64,000 nt of DNA from AC-32 sp963763475 (GTDB lineage Bacteria > Actinomycetota > Thermoleophilia > Gaiellales > Gaiellaceae). Below the pieces are notes generated by a model that saw nothing but the letters and a program-made list of their open reading frames with translations, was not told the origin of the DNA and did no database searches. Position 1 is the stretch's first letter, and each line of letters opens with the position of its first letter. Location of the stretch: assembly GCA_963763475.1 (NCBI GenBank), contig CAVXOR010000004.1, positions 62,001-126,000 of the forward strand, in the 5' to 3' direction. Positions 50,201-58,751 of the stretch are shown piece by piece. The translations under genes were made by a program, and so were the position numbers.

Positions 50201-50763
50201 CGCACGACGTGATCGTGATCCTCGCCGCGCTCGGCGTCGCGGGGCAGGTGCTCGCAGCGCTCTTGCTGCTGGTCGGCGTGGCCTGGCTATTCGGCGCGCG
50301 CGGCCCGGGCGACTGGCTGCGGCGCGCCCTCGAGGGCTACGAGCTCTGGTGCGTCTTCCTCGTCGCCTCGATCGCGACCGGCGGCAGCCTCTTCTTCTCC
50401 GAGGTTGCCGGCTTCATCCCCTGCGAGCTCTGCTGGTACCAGCGGATCTGCATGTACCCGCTCTCGATCATCGCGCTGCTGGCCGCGCTCGCCAACGACC
50501 GCCGCGTGGCTCGTTACCTGCTGCCGCTGCCGCTCGTCGGCGCGGGGGTCTCGGTGTACCACCTGCTGGTCGAGAACGGCGTCGTCGAGCAGGCGAAGGC
50601 CTGCCTGCTCTCGGCGCCCGGGGGCTGCGCAACCAAGTGGATCGAAGAGTTCGGCTACGTGACGATCCCGACCCTCGCGCTGACCGGCTTCGCGCTCTGC
50701 TTCGCCTTCCTGCTGCTGGCCGCCTTGCCGCCGCTGTCTGCGGCTACCGTTTCGGAGCGATGA
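50197..50763 (+). CDS. DsbB/BdbC-type thiol oxidoreductase
   Basis: A 188-residue four-helix membrane protein of the DsbB family, which reoxidises the DsbA-like partner and passes electrons to quinone. The first redox pair is Cys76/Cys79 in PCELCWYQR; the second is Cys136 and Cys144 on the next outer loop. Helices are about 9-31, 53-73, 86-98/110-126 and 155-180, so there is an extra N-terminal helix. It overlaps its partner gene as ATGA, the usual BdbC-BdbD pairing for extracytoplasmic disulfide formation. Confidence 0.88.
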   Translation: MTHDVIVILAALGVAGQVLAALLLLVGVAWLFGARGPGDWLRRALEGYELWCVFLVASIATGGSLFFSEVAGFIPCELCWYQRICMYPLSIIALLAALANDRRVARYLLPLPLVGAGVSVYHLLVENGVVEQAKACLLSAPGGCATKWIEEFGYVTIPTLALTGFALCFAFLLLAALPPLSAATVSER

Positions 50764-51542
50764 CGAGCGGCAAGCAAGCCCGGCGGCAGCGGCAGCAGGC
50801 CGCCCGCCCGCCGGTGCGCAGCACCGAGGGACACAAGGCCTCGCCGGCCGTCCTGATCGGCGCGCTGATCGCGATCGTCGCGATTGTGGCCGTTGCCGCC
50901 GTCGTGCTCGTCTCCCGAGGCGGCTCCGACTCGGGTGGAACGACCACCGGCACGAAGCTTCCCGACGCGGGCGCGATCGCGCAGCAGTTCGCCGGCATCC
51001 CGCAGAGCGGCGACGTGCTCGGCAAGGCGAGCGCCCCGGCGACGCTCGTCGAGTACATCGATCTCCAGTGCCCGGTCTGCCGCCAGTTCGAGACCGAGGT
51101 GATGCCGACGATCATCGACCGCTACGTGCGCACCGGCAAGCTGAAGGTGATCGCGCGGCCGGTCTCGATCATCGGCCCCGACTCGGAGACCGGGCGCCAC
51201 GGCATGATCGCGGCGTTCAAGCAGAACCGCGGCTTCAACTTCGCGCAGCTCCTGTACTTCAACCAGGGCCCCGAGAACGGCGGCTGGCTGGACGACTCGA
51301 TCGTCGCCGACGCGGCGGCGAGCATCCCCGGCGTCAAGGTGGCCGCGCTGCAGCAGGCCGCCGACTCGAGCGACGTGAAGGAGCAGGCTGCGTCGTACGA
51401 CAGCCAGGCGACGGCCGACCAGCTCTCCGGTACGCCGACGCTGGTGCTCGGCAAGACAGGCGGCAAGCTGACCTCGCTGGGAGCCGGCCTGCCCTCCGTC
51501 GAGCAGCTCAGTGCGCAGATCGACCAGACGCTGAAGGGCTAG
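50760..51542 (+). CDS. membrane-anchored DsbA/BdbD-type thioredoxin
   Basis: A 260-residue protein with a basic cytoplasmic tail, one membrane anchor (about 30-52), a Ser/Gly/Thr linker and a thioredoxin-fold domain with an inserted helical part. The active site is CPVC (104-107) in EYIDLQCPVCRQF; the cis-Pro loop is GTPTLVLG. It should oxidise cysteines in exported proteins and be recycled by the upstream DsbB-like protein. Its stop overlaps the end of the convergent metallopeptidase by 4 nt. Confidence 0.9.
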   Translation: MTSGKQARRQRQQAARPPVRSTEGHKASPAVLIGALIAIVAIVAVAAVVLVSRGGSDSGGTTTGTKLPDAGAIAQQFAGIPQSGDVLGKASAPATLVEYIDLQCPVCRQFETEVMPTIIDRYVRTGKLKVIARPVSIIGPDSETGRHGMIAAFKQNRGFNFAQLLYFNQGPENGGWLDDSIVADAAASIPGVKVAALQQAADSSDVKEQAASYDSQATADQLSGTPTLVLGKTGGKLTSLGAGLPSVEQLSAQIDQTLKG

Positions 51543-51892
51543 TACCGGTCCAGCTCGACGAGGCGCTCGTCGCTGATGCCGAAGTGGTGCGCGATCTCGT
51601 GCAGCACGACGCGCCGGATCATCCGCTCCAGCAGCTCCGCGTCGTGGCCGTACAGCCGCTCGAGCGGGCCGCGGTAGATCGAGATCTTGTCCGGCGGAGT
51701 GCCCGCGTAGTAGCTCGAGCGGTCCGTCAGCGGGATCCCTTCGTAGAGCCCTAGCAACGGCTGGCCGTCGGGCGGCTCGTCCTCGACCACGATCGCCACG
51801 TTCGACATGGCGTTGCGCAGGTCGTCGGGCAGCGTCTCGAGCGCCGCCTCGGCGGCCTGTTGGAACGAATCGTCGTCGGAGCTCGTCGTCAT
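51539..51892 (-). CDS. minimal zincin metallopeptidase (PF06262-type)
   Basis: A 117-residue protein with HEIAHHFGISDERL near the C terminus, the HExxH zinc motif followed by the third ligand region, typical of the small DUF1025/Zincin_1 family common in actinobacteria. The middle YYAGTPPDKISIYRGPLER is also characteristic. Substrates are not known. ATG 51892 overlaps the stop of the upstream small gene by one base (TGATG), so the two form a minus-strand unit convergent with the DsbA-like gene. Confidence 0.85.
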   Translation of the reverse strand: MTTSSDDDSFQQAAEAALETLPDDLRNAMSNVAIVVEDEPPDGQPLLGLYEGIPLTDRSSYYAGTPPDKISIYRGPLERLYGHDAELLERMIRRVVLHEIAHHFGISDERLVELDRY

Positions 51893-52206
51893 CACCACCG
51901 CGCCACCTCGGCCAGCATCGCAAAAGCACCGAGCCCGGCGGCGAAAGGCAGGCCGAACTTGAGCGTCTGGAGCACGCGAGACCCTGCGTAGGCCGCAACC
52001 TCTCCCAGCATCGGCTGCTGCCCTGGTGAGGCTGGGGCGGCCGTCGAGCTGTCGGCGACGGCCGGCCGTGGCTGCGGGAGGAAGGCGTAAGGCTCCCGCT
52101 CAGGGAGCAGCTCGAGGGCGCGCTTCCTCAGCTCGGGGCAGACGAGCGGGAGCTCGGAGTGCAGTCCCGCCAGCTCGAACAAGGCATCTACCGCGACTGC
52201 GCCCAT
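51892..52206 (-). CDS. small protein with one C-terminal membrane segment
   Basis: A 104-residue protein: an N-terminal helical part with FELAGLHSELPLVCPELRKRAL, a Pro/Ala-rich linker (PQPRPAVADSSTAAPASPG) and a hydrophobic C-terminal segment (about 83-101, LKFGLPFAAGLGAFAMLAEV) that would anchor it with a very short tail. I do not recognise it. It is coupled to the metallopeptidase gene and may be its membrane partner or substrate; that is inference from position only. Confidence 0.55.
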   Translation of the reverse strand: MGAVAVDALFELAGLHSELPLVCPELRKRALELLPEREPYAFLPQPRPAVADSSTAAPASPGQQPMLGEVAAYAGSRVLQTLKFGLPFAAGLGAFAMLAEVARW

Positions 52207-52298
52207 GCGTGGGATATCGGCGCAGGCGATCCCTCACCTGAGGGATGCCGCCCATGCAGCCCGCTTGCGAGTGGCCCCTTCTCGTTCCCGGCCGCCGT

Positions 52299-52304
52299 TA
52301 CGAT
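52299..52304 (+). promoter_or_regulatory. -10 of the M16-dapB unit
   Basis: TACGAT, 7 nt before GTG 52312. There is no Shine-Dalgarno for this start, so a leaderless transcript is likely. A -35 is not clear. Confidence 0.4.
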
Positions 52305-52311
52305 CAGCCGC

Positions 52312-53604
52312 GTGCAGCAGAAGTACGTCCTCACGGAGCTCGACTCGGGCGAACGGGTGATCTCGGAGCGGCTCGCCCACGTGCGCTCGGTCGCGATCGG
52401 CTTCTGGATTGGCGCGGGCTCCCGCGACGAGACGGACGCGAAGGCCGGCATCTCCCACTTCATCGAGCACCTGCTGTTCAAGGGCACCTCCACCTACAGT
52501 GCGCAGGAGATCGCCGAGATCTTCGACGGCCTCGGCGGCGAGCTGAACGCCGCCACCTCCCGCGAGCACACGGTCGTCTACGCCCGCGTGCCGGACGACA
52601 AGCTCGAGGTCGCGCTCGACGTGATGGGGGAGATGGTCTTCGCGCCGGCCTTCGCCGAGCTGGACGCCGAGCGCGAGGTCGTGCTCGAGGAGATCGCGAT
52701 GTACGAGGACCAGCCGCAGGAGCTGGTGCACGACCTGATCTCCGAGGCGACCTTCGGCACGCACCCGCTCGGCCGGCCGGTGATCGGGCGCGCCGAGGTG
52801 ATCTCGAGCGTCACGCGGCGCTCGATCTCGGCCTACCACCGCTCGATGTACGTCCCGGGCAACGTGGTCGCCGCGGCCGCGGGGAACCTGAAGCACGAGG
52901 AGTTCGAGCGCCTGCTGGTGCGGGCGCAGCGGCGGGCTAGCGCGGCCGTCCGCAAGGGGCCGAAGGTTCGCCCGGCGCTCGTGAAGCCACCGCCCCCGAG
53001 CCTCCGCTTCCAGCGCAAGGACACGGAGCAGTATCACGTCTGCATCGCGGCGCCCGGGATCGCCCGCACCGACCGGCGCCGCTTCGCGGCCTCGCTGCTG
53101 GACGGCATCCTCGGCGGCTCGGCCTCCTCGCGCCTCTTCCAGGAGATCCGCGAGAAGCGCGGCATGGCGTACGCCGTCTACAGCTTCGCCTCGCAGTACA
53201 CCGACACCGGCCAGATCGGCGTCTACATCGGCACGCGCGAGGACAACGTCTCGGCCTGTCTCGAGATCGCGAGTGAGCAGATCGCCGACATCGCCGGCGG
53301 CAACGTCCGGCTCGAGGAGCTCGCCCGGGCAAAGGAGAACCTGAAGGGGCGGATCCTGCTCTCGATGGAGTCGACCTCGAATCGCATGAGCCGACTCGGG
53401 AAGTCGCTGATCACCGACACGGAGCTGCTCTCGATCGGGCGGATCATGGCCGAGATCGACGCGGTCGAGCCTAAAGCGCTGGCCGAGCTCGCGGACGTGC
53501 TGCTCGCGCCGGAGAAGCTGTCCGCCGCCGGGATCGGGCCGCGCGAGAAACGCTTCCTCGAGGCGGTCGAGCGCGTGAACCCGGGCCTCTCGCGCGCCGC
53601 GTGA
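52312..53604 (+). CDS. M16-family zinc metallopeptidase
   Basis: A 430-residue processing-peptidase-like protease. The inverted zinc motif HFIEH gives His49, Glu52 and His53, and Glu126/Glu127 in VVLEEIAMYED the third ligand. The C-terminal half has the non-catalytic homologous domain, with IREKRGMAYAVYSF. It resembles mitochondrial processing peptidase beta-type and B. subtilis MlpA. A pnp-M16-dapB-dapA run is conserved in actinobacteria. GTG 52312 opens the homologous region directly, and the stop overlaps dapB as GTGA. Confidence 0.92.
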   Translation: MQQKYVLTELDSGERVISERLAHVRSVAIGFWIGAGSRDETDAKAGISHFIEHLLFKGTSTYSAQEIAEIFDGLGGELNAATSREHTVVYARVPDDKLEVALDVMGEMVFAPAFAELDAEREVVLEEIAMYEDQPQELVHDLISEATFGTHPLGRPVIGRAEVISSVTRRSISAYHRSMYVPGNVVAAAAGNLKHEEFERLLVRAQRRASAAVRKGPKVRPALVKPPPPSLRFQRKDTEQYHVCIAAPGIARTDRRRFAASLLDGILGGSASSRLFQEIREKRGMAYAVYSFASQYTDTGQIGVYIGTREDNVSACLEIASEQIADIAGGNVRLEELARAKENLKGRILLSMESTSNRMSRLGKSLITDTELLSIGRIMAEIDAVEPKALAELADVLLAPEKLSAAGIGPREKRFLEAVERVNPGLSRAA

Positions 53605-54206
53605 AGGTCGTCTTCAACGGGCGGGGCGGCAAGGTCGGCTCGGTGCTTGCGCCCGCGCTCCAGGCTGCCGGGCACTCCCTCGTCGAGCTCTCGGAGGCCG
53701 AGGCGATGGTCGATTTCACGGCGCCGAGCGTGGTCGAGGCGAACGTGCGCGCGGCGCTCGAACAGGGCGTGGCGTGCGTGGTCGGCACGAGCGGCTGGGA
53801 TCCGGCGCCGCTCGGCTCCCTGGCCGCCGAGCGGGGACTCGCCCTGCTGGTGGTGCCGAACTTCGCACTCGGTGCGGTGCTGATGATGCGGCTGGCGGCC
53901 GAGGCGGCGAGGCATTTGCCACGCGCGGAGATCGTCGAGCTGCACGGCGAGGGGAAGAAGGACGCGCCCTCGGGGACGGCCAAGGCGACTGCGGAGGCGC
54001 TCGGCGGAGCGCCGGTGCACTCGGTGCGCCTGCCAGGGCTCGTGGCGCACCAGGAGGTGCTCTTCGGCGGCGACGGGCAGCTGCTGACGATCCGCCACGA
54101 CGCCTTCTCCCGCGAGGCCTACGTGCCGGGCGTTTTGCTCGCCCTCGAGCGTCTCGACACCCTGCCGCCGGGCCTGACGATCGGCCTGGACGCCGTGCTC
54201 GACTGA
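53601..54206 (+). CDS. dapB: 4-hydroxy-tetrahydrodipicolinate reductase, compact form
   Basis: A 201-residue DapB, about 45-70 residues shorter than usual. The NAD(P) loop GRGGKVGS (8-15) and the catalytic region ELHGEGKKDAPSGTA are present, as are VDFTAPSV and VPNFALGAVLM. The shortening falls between the Rossmann loop and AMVDFTAP, where the second and third strands are compressed. The usual HH before the catalytic Lys is HG here. It makes tetrahydrodipicolinate for lysine and peptidoglycan diaminopimelate. It precedes dapA, its pathway partner, by 58 nt. Confidence 0.88.
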   Translation: MKVVFNGRGGKVGSVLAPALQAAGHSLVELSEAEAMVDFTAPSVVEANVRAALEQGVACVVGTSGWDPAPLGSLAAERGLALLVVPNFALGAVLMMRLAAEAARHLPRAEIVELHGEGKKDAPSGTAKATAEALGGAPVHSVRLPGLVAHQEVLFGGDGQLLTIRHDAFSREAYVPGVLLALERLDTLPPGLTIGLDAVLD

Positions 54207-54252
54207 GCCCGGCCGGCCGGCAAACATTGCAGGTGCAGGCGAAGAGGCGGCG

Positions 54253-54258
54253 TAGAAT
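54253..54258 (+). promoter_or_regulatory. -10 of dapA
   Basis: TAGAAT, a 5/6 match to TATAAT, ends 6 nt before GTG 54265. TTGCAG at 54227-54232 is a possible -35 but 20 nt away. The start has no Shine-Dalgarno, so leaderless initiation is likely. Confidence 0.5.
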
Positions 54259-54264
54259 GGCCCC

Positions 54265-55143
54265 GTGCTCGGCGAGATCCTGACCGCGACCGTGACGCCC
54301 TTCGACGCCGACGGTTCGGTGGACTACGATCGCTACCGCGAGCTCTGCGCCTTCCTCGTCGACAACGGCTCCGACGGCGTCGTCGTCAACGGAACCACGG
54401 GTGAGGCCTCCACGCTCTCGGAGGAAGAGCGCGCCGGGCTGATCCGCGCCGCGCTCGAGGCGATCGGCGACCGCGCGACCGTGGTCGCCGGCACGGGGAC
54501 GAACTCGACGGAGCACTCGATCCAGCTCACCGAGCAGGCCCAGGAGGCCGGCGCGCACGCGGTGCTGGTGGTCACGCCGTACTACAACAAGCCGCCGCAG
54601 CGCGGGATCGTCGCCCACTTCGACGCCGTTGCGGCTGTCACCGACCTGCCTGTCGTCGCGTACAACATTCCCGGCCGCTGCGTGATCAACATCGACCCTG
54701 AGACGATGGCCGAGCTCGCGGAGATCCCGAACGTGAAGGCGGTCAAGCAGTCGAACGCCGACCTCGACCAGGCCCGACGGATCGTCGAGCTCGGGCTCGA
54801 CCTCTACGCGGGCGACGACAACCTCGTGCTCCCGTTCCTCGAGCTCGGCGGTGTGGGCGGCGTCTGTGTCCACACCCACGTCGTGGGGCCGCAGGTGAAG
54901 GAACTGATCCGGCGCTTCCGCGCGGGCGACGTCGACGCGGCACGGCAGCTCGACGACGAGCTCGCGGCCGCCTACGAGCTGATCGGCGTCGTCACCGGCC
55001 CGATCCAGATCAAAGCGGCGCTGAACCTGCTCGGACACGACGTCGGCGGCGTGAGGCTGCCGCTCGTCGAGGCGAGCGAGGACGAGGTAGCGCAGATCCG
55101 CGACTGCCTCGAGCGACTGCGGCTGCTCGAGCGCGTCGCCTAG
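54265..55143 (+). CDS. dapA: 4-hydroxy-tetrahydrodipicolinate synthase
   Basis: A 292-residue class I aldolase that condenses pyruvate and aspartate semialdehyde. GTTGEASTLS holds the substrate-binding Thr pair, VVTPYYNKPPQ the conserved Tyr, and NVKAVKQS the Schiff-base Lys near 162; YAGDDNLVLPFLELGGVG follows. Length is exactly that of the family. It continues the diaminopimelate theme of dapB. Its 3' end overlaps the convergent HD-GYP gene by 4 nt. Confidence 0.96.
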   Translation: MLGEILTATVTPFDADGSVDYDRYRELCAFLVDNGSDGVVVNGTTGEASTLSEEERAGLIRAALEAIGDRATVVAGTGTNSTEHSIQLTEQAQEAGAHAVLVVTPYYNKPPQRGIVAHFDAVAAVTDLPVVAYNIPGRCVINIDPETMAELAEIPNVKAVKQSNADLDQARRIVELGLDLYAGDDNLVLPFLELGGVGGVCVHTHVVGPQVKELIRRFRAGDVDAARQLDDELAAAYELIGVVTGPIQIKAALNLLGHDVGGVRLPLVEASEDEVAQIRDCLERLRLLERVA

Positions 55144-57029
55144 CTACCCGTCGCGGCGGTAACTGCTTCCGGCTCGGCCTCCGCGGGCCGCGGGGCCAGC
55201 GCAAGGCCGATGGCATCGAGGGACGAGTTGAGCGCAGTGGCGACGTGGCGCTGAAGCGCGCCCGGGCTGCGCAGGACGAGGAAGCCGGTGAGAGCGCTGT
55301 TCTCACGGCGAAGAGGGAGAGCGACGTACGCCCCGTCGCCGCCGAGCTCGTGCGCCGCGGTGACGAGCAGGTCGTCACGCGACTCGGCCTCGCGCACGAG
55401 CCAGCTCATCAGCGCGATCGACGGAGGGCCGTCACCGTGCACGAGCTCGATCTCGCCCCCGAGCCCGTCCTCCTGCCACTGGACGAGCGCGACCCAGTCG
55501 CTCCGCGCCGTTTCCCGCAGGAGGCGTTCGAGCGCCTCGAAGACACGAGGACGGTCGCCGGCGGCGAGGGCTTCGGCCAGTGCGCGCGCGAGCCGGTTGG
55601 CCCGGAACCGCATCCAGACCTGGAGCGTGAAGCCCAGGACTGCCGCGGCGACGCCCACGCCGACGAGCCAGAGCTGGTCCAGGCCGACACCGCCGAGCGC
55701 CGCGATCACGCCGGCCAGTGCAACGAACTTCGGCTGTTCGCGCAGGCGTCGAGCGCCGCGGATGTCCGGGACGCGGTAGGGAGTCGAGGCGCCGCTGATC
55801 TCCTCGCGCTCCTCCGCCGTGAGGGCCGAGAGCGGATCCTGGCCCCGCTGCTGCGCGACGAACGCCTTGGCGACCGTCGGGTGGAATTGCGTACCGATGT
55901 TGCGCTCGATCTCGGCCAGGGCCTCGTCGACGCTCAGGCCGACGCGGTAGGGGCGGTCGCTCGTCATGGCGTCGAAGCTGTCGGCGACGACCAGGAAATG
56001 GGCGGCCAGCGGCTGGTCCTCGGCCGGAATCCCGTAGTAGCCGCGGCCGTCGAAGCGCTCGCGGTGGTACTCGACCGCCCGCGCCTCGGCGGCCGAGACC
56101 TCGAACCGCCGGAGCAGACGAGCCGAGAGACGCGGCGCACGCCAGACCGTGCTCCACTCGTTGGGCCGCAGCTTCCCGGGCTTGCTCAAGACCGCTGCGT
56201 CGACCGCAACCTTGCCGAGGTCGTGCAGCCGCGCCGCCCAGCGCAGGCGGTCGATGTCCGAGTAGGGAAGGCCGAGCGCCCGCGCGAGCGAGTCGACGTA
56301 GCCGGCCACGCGGATCGAATGCCGGTAGGTCCACGGGTCGCGCTCGTCGACGATGTTGGCGAAGGTCTCGAGGGCGTGCAGCGTCTCCTGTCGCGAGTGA
56401 CGGACGCGCGCGTGAGCGTGGTTGACGGCCAGTGCGACCGGCACCACCGCGATCGCGTTCCAGGGGTGGTTGAGCGCGAAGAGGGCGAGGATCGCGCCGA
56501 GGCCGGCCTCTGCCGCGGCGGCGACGAAATCGGGCTGGAGCACCTCGAGCCCGCCGACGACCTGTAGCAGCAGGCGGGAGACGAGCAGGTAGACGAGCGC
56601 CAGCACGGCCAGCGGGACGAGGTCGTCGGGCAGCGTGAGGTGTCCCGCATGGCCACCGCCGAGGGCGAAGCCGTAACCGGCGGCGACGGAGGCGAGCGCG
56701 AACGCCGAGGCCTCGAACGCCGCGTGACGCCACGAACCGCGCACGAGGCGCGCGACCAGCGCGGCCGCGCCCGCGACGAGCGCGCCGCGCCACGGGCCGA
56801 GCACGATCACCGCGGCCAGGTCGACGCCCGAGGCGACCCGGAAGACACCCGGCCCGACCGGCTCGCGGATCCGGGCGCTCTCCGGCTCCTCGAGCAGTTC
56901 GGCGGCGAGCGCGGCTGCCCCGAAGAGCGCCAGCGCGGTCAGCGGCCGCCCGGCAGCGGCGAACGCTCCGGCCACGGTGACACCGAGACCGGCCGCGACG
57001 GTCGCATAGGCGAGCATGGAGAGCCGCAT
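55140..57029 (-). CDS. membrane HD-GYP protein with GAF-like C terminus
   Basis: A 629-residue protein: an N-terminal block of about seven membrane helices (to about 220), an HD-GYP domain (HDLGK near 268; ATM-like DRPYRVGLSVDEAL), two further hydrophobic helices about 425-465, and a C-terminal GAF-like domain. In the HD-GYP motif GYP is GYY (RFDGRGYYGIP), and the otherwise diagnostic GxGYPxGL is altered, so cyclic-di-GMP turnover may be reduced or the ligand different. ATG 57029 is used; the frame is open further upstream but only as a shadow of rnj. It lies 63 nt from divergent rnj. Confidence 0.8.
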   Translation of the reverse strand: MRLSMLAYATVAAGLGVTVAGAFAAAGRPLTALALFGAAALAAELLEEPESARIREPVGPGVFRVASGVDLAAVIVLGPWRGALVAGAAALVARLVRGSWRHAAFEASAFALASVAAGYGFALGGGHAGHLTLPDDLVPLAVLALVYLLVSRLLLQVVGGLEVLQPDFVAAAAEAGLGAILALFALNHPWNAIAVVPVALAVNHAHARVRHSRQETLHALETFANIVDERDPWTYRHSIRVAGYVDSLARALGLPYSDIDRLRWAARLHDLGKVAVDAAVLSKPGKLRPNEWSTVWRAPRLSARLLRRFEVSAAEARAVEYHRERFDGRGYYGIPAEDQPLAAHFLVVADSFDAMTSDRPYRVGLSVDEALAEIERNIGTQFHPTVAKAFVAQQRGQDPLSALTAEEREEISGASTPYRVPDIRGARRLREQPKFVALAGVIAALGGVGLDQLWLVGVGVAAAVLGFTLQVWMRFRANRLARALAEALAAGDRPRVFEALERLLRETARSDWVALVQWQEDGLGGEIELVHGDGPPSIALMSWLVREAESRDDLLVTAAHELGGDGAYVALPLRRENSALTGFLVLRSPGALQRHVATALNSSLDAIGLALAPRPAEAEPEAVTAATGS

Positions 57030-57080
57030 CAGGCGTGTATCGGGTTCCACGCGCCCACCCGTTAGACCTGCGCACTGTCC

Positions 57081-57086
57081 TACACT
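57081..57086 (+). promoter_or_regulatory. -10 of rnj
   Basis: TACACT, 6 nt before ATG 57093. A candidate -35 TTAGAC (57062-57067) is only 13 nt away. The short gap to the ATG and absence of a Shine-Dalgarno favour a leaderless mRNA. Confidence 0.4.
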
Positions 57087-57092
57087 GGGTCG

Positions 57093-58751
57093 ATGCCTGG
57101 AAGCACCAAGATCATCCCGCTCGGCGGCCTCGGCGAGGTGGGCAAGAACATGACCGTGATCGAGGCCGACGGCGAGGCGGTCGTGATCGACGCGGGCCTC
57201 GCGTTCCCGCGCGACGAGCACCTCGGCGTCGACCTGATCCTCCCCGACTTCTCCTACCTGGTCGACCGCGACCGGCCGGTGCGCGCGGTGCTGCTGACGC
57301 ACGGCCACGAGGACCATGTCGGCGCCCTGCCGTACCTGCTGCGGGAGGCGCGGGTGCAGGAGGTCTGGGCAACGCGGCTGACGCTCGGGCTGGTCAAGTC
57401 CAAGCTCGACGAGCACGGGCTGCTGCGCTCCACGGAGCTGCGCGAGTCCGACCCGGAAGGCGAGCCCGCCAGGCTCGGCCCGTTCACGGCCGAGTTCATC
57501 CGGGTCGCCCACTCGATCCCGGATGCCGTCGCGATCGTGCTCGACACGCCGGGCGGCCGGATCCTGCACACCGGCGACTACAAGCTCGACCACACGCCCG
57601 TCGACGGCCTGCGCACCGACGTCGGCCGCCTGGCCGAGCTGGGCAACCGCGGCGTCGATCTCTTCCTCGGCGACTCCACGAACGCCGAGCGGCCGGGAGT
57701 GACGGGCTCGGAGCGGCTCGTCGGCGAGGCCTTTCGCCAGCTGATCCCGTTGCGCACAGGCCGGATCCTGGTCGCCTCGTTCGCCTCGAACGTGCACCGC
57801 ATGCAGCAGGCCGCCGACGTGGCGATCGAGGCCGGCCGCAAGGTCTGCGTCGTGGGGCGCTCGATGCGCAAGAACATCAACATCGCGCGGAACCTCGGCT
57901 ACATCGACGTCCCGGACGAGGCGCTGATCCAGCCGAAGGAGCTGGACGACTACGCACGGGGCGACGTGCTGATCCTCTGCACCGGCAGCCAGGGCGAGCC
58001 GCTCTCAGCGCTCGTGCGGATCGCGTACGGCGACCACCGCGACGTCAAGGTCGAGGCCGGCGACACGGTGATCATCTCGGCCAAGCCGGTCCCCGGGAAC
58101 GAGCTGGCAGTCCACGACGCGATCAACCAGCTGGCCAAGAACGGGGCGGAGGTGCTGCACCAGGAGATCGCGCCGGTGCACGTCTCGGGCCACGGCCACG
58201 CCGAGGAGCTGCGGACGATGCTCGGGCTCGTGAGGCCGAAGTCGGTCATGCCGGTGCACGGCGAGTTCCGAATGCTGGCCGCCCACGCGCGGCTGGCGGC
58301 CGAGGGCGGCGTGCCGGAGAACCGGATCGTGCTCGCCGAGAACGGCTCCGTCGTCGAGCTCGACGAGTCCGGCGCGTACCTGACTGGCCAGATCGAGGCC
58401 GGCGTCACGTTCGTCGACGGCCTCGGCGTCGGCGACGTCCAGGACGTCGCGCTGCGCGACCGGCGACACATGTCCGAGGACGGCGTGCTGATCGTCGTCG
58501 CGACGCTCGGCGGCGGCAACGGCTCGGTCGCGAGCAAGCCCGAGCTGATCGCGCGAGGGTTCGCCGAGCCGGGCGAGCCGCTGCTCGAGGAGATGCGGGA
58601 AGAGGCTCAGCGGGTACTGGACGAGCTGGTGAAGGACAACGTCAAAGAGATCAAACTCCTACAGGAGCACCTGCACGACGGGCTCGGCCAGCTGATCTAC
58701 GACCGCACCAAGCGCCGGCCGATGATCCTCCCGGTCGTGGTCGAGGTATGA
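57093..58751 (+). CDS. rnj: ribonuclease J
   Basis: A 552-residue metallo-beta-lactamase/beta-CASP ribonuclease with 5'-to-3' exonuclease and endonuclease activity in mRNA and rRNA processing. THGHEDHVGALP holds His70, His72, Asp74 and His75; HTGDYKLDHTP and SDSTNAERPG-like GDSTNAERPG follow; the beta-CASP part has SFASNVHRMQQ and PVHGEFRML. Length is that of actinobacterial RNase J. dapA-rnj-ftsK is the conserved order. It overlaps the next gene as ATGA. Confidence 0.95.
   Translation: MPGSTKIIPLGGLGEVGKNMTVIEADGEAVVIDAGLAFPRDEHLGVDLILPDFSYLVDRDRPVRAVLLTHGHEDHVGALPYLLREARVQEVWATRLTLGLVKSKLDEHGLLRSTELRESDPEGEPARLGPFTAEFIRVAHSIPDAVAIVLDTPGGRILHTGDYKLDHTPVDGLRTDVGRLAELGNRGVDLFLGDSTNAERPGVTGSERLVGEAFRQLIPLRTGRILVASFASNVHRMQQAADVAIEAGRKVCVVGRSMRKNINIARNLGYIDVPDEALIQPKELDDYARGDVLILCTGSQGEPLSALVRIAYGDHRDVKVEAGDTVIISAKPVPGNELAVHDAINQLAKNGAEVLHQEIAPVHVSGHGHAEELRTMLGLVRPKSVMPVHGEFRMLAAHARLAAEGGVPENRIVLAENGSVVELDESGAYLTGQIEAGVTFVDGLGVGDVQDVALRDRRHMSEDGVLIVVATLGGGNGSVASKPELIARGFAEPGEPLLEEMREEAQRVLDELVKDNVKEIKLLQEHLHDGLGQLIYDRTKRRPMILPVVVEV

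Noticed and set aside
57030..57797. Open extension of the second HD-GYP protein over the start of rnj
   Set aside because: The 256 extra residues are low-complexity shadows of rnj; the membrane domain begins naturally at ATG 57029.
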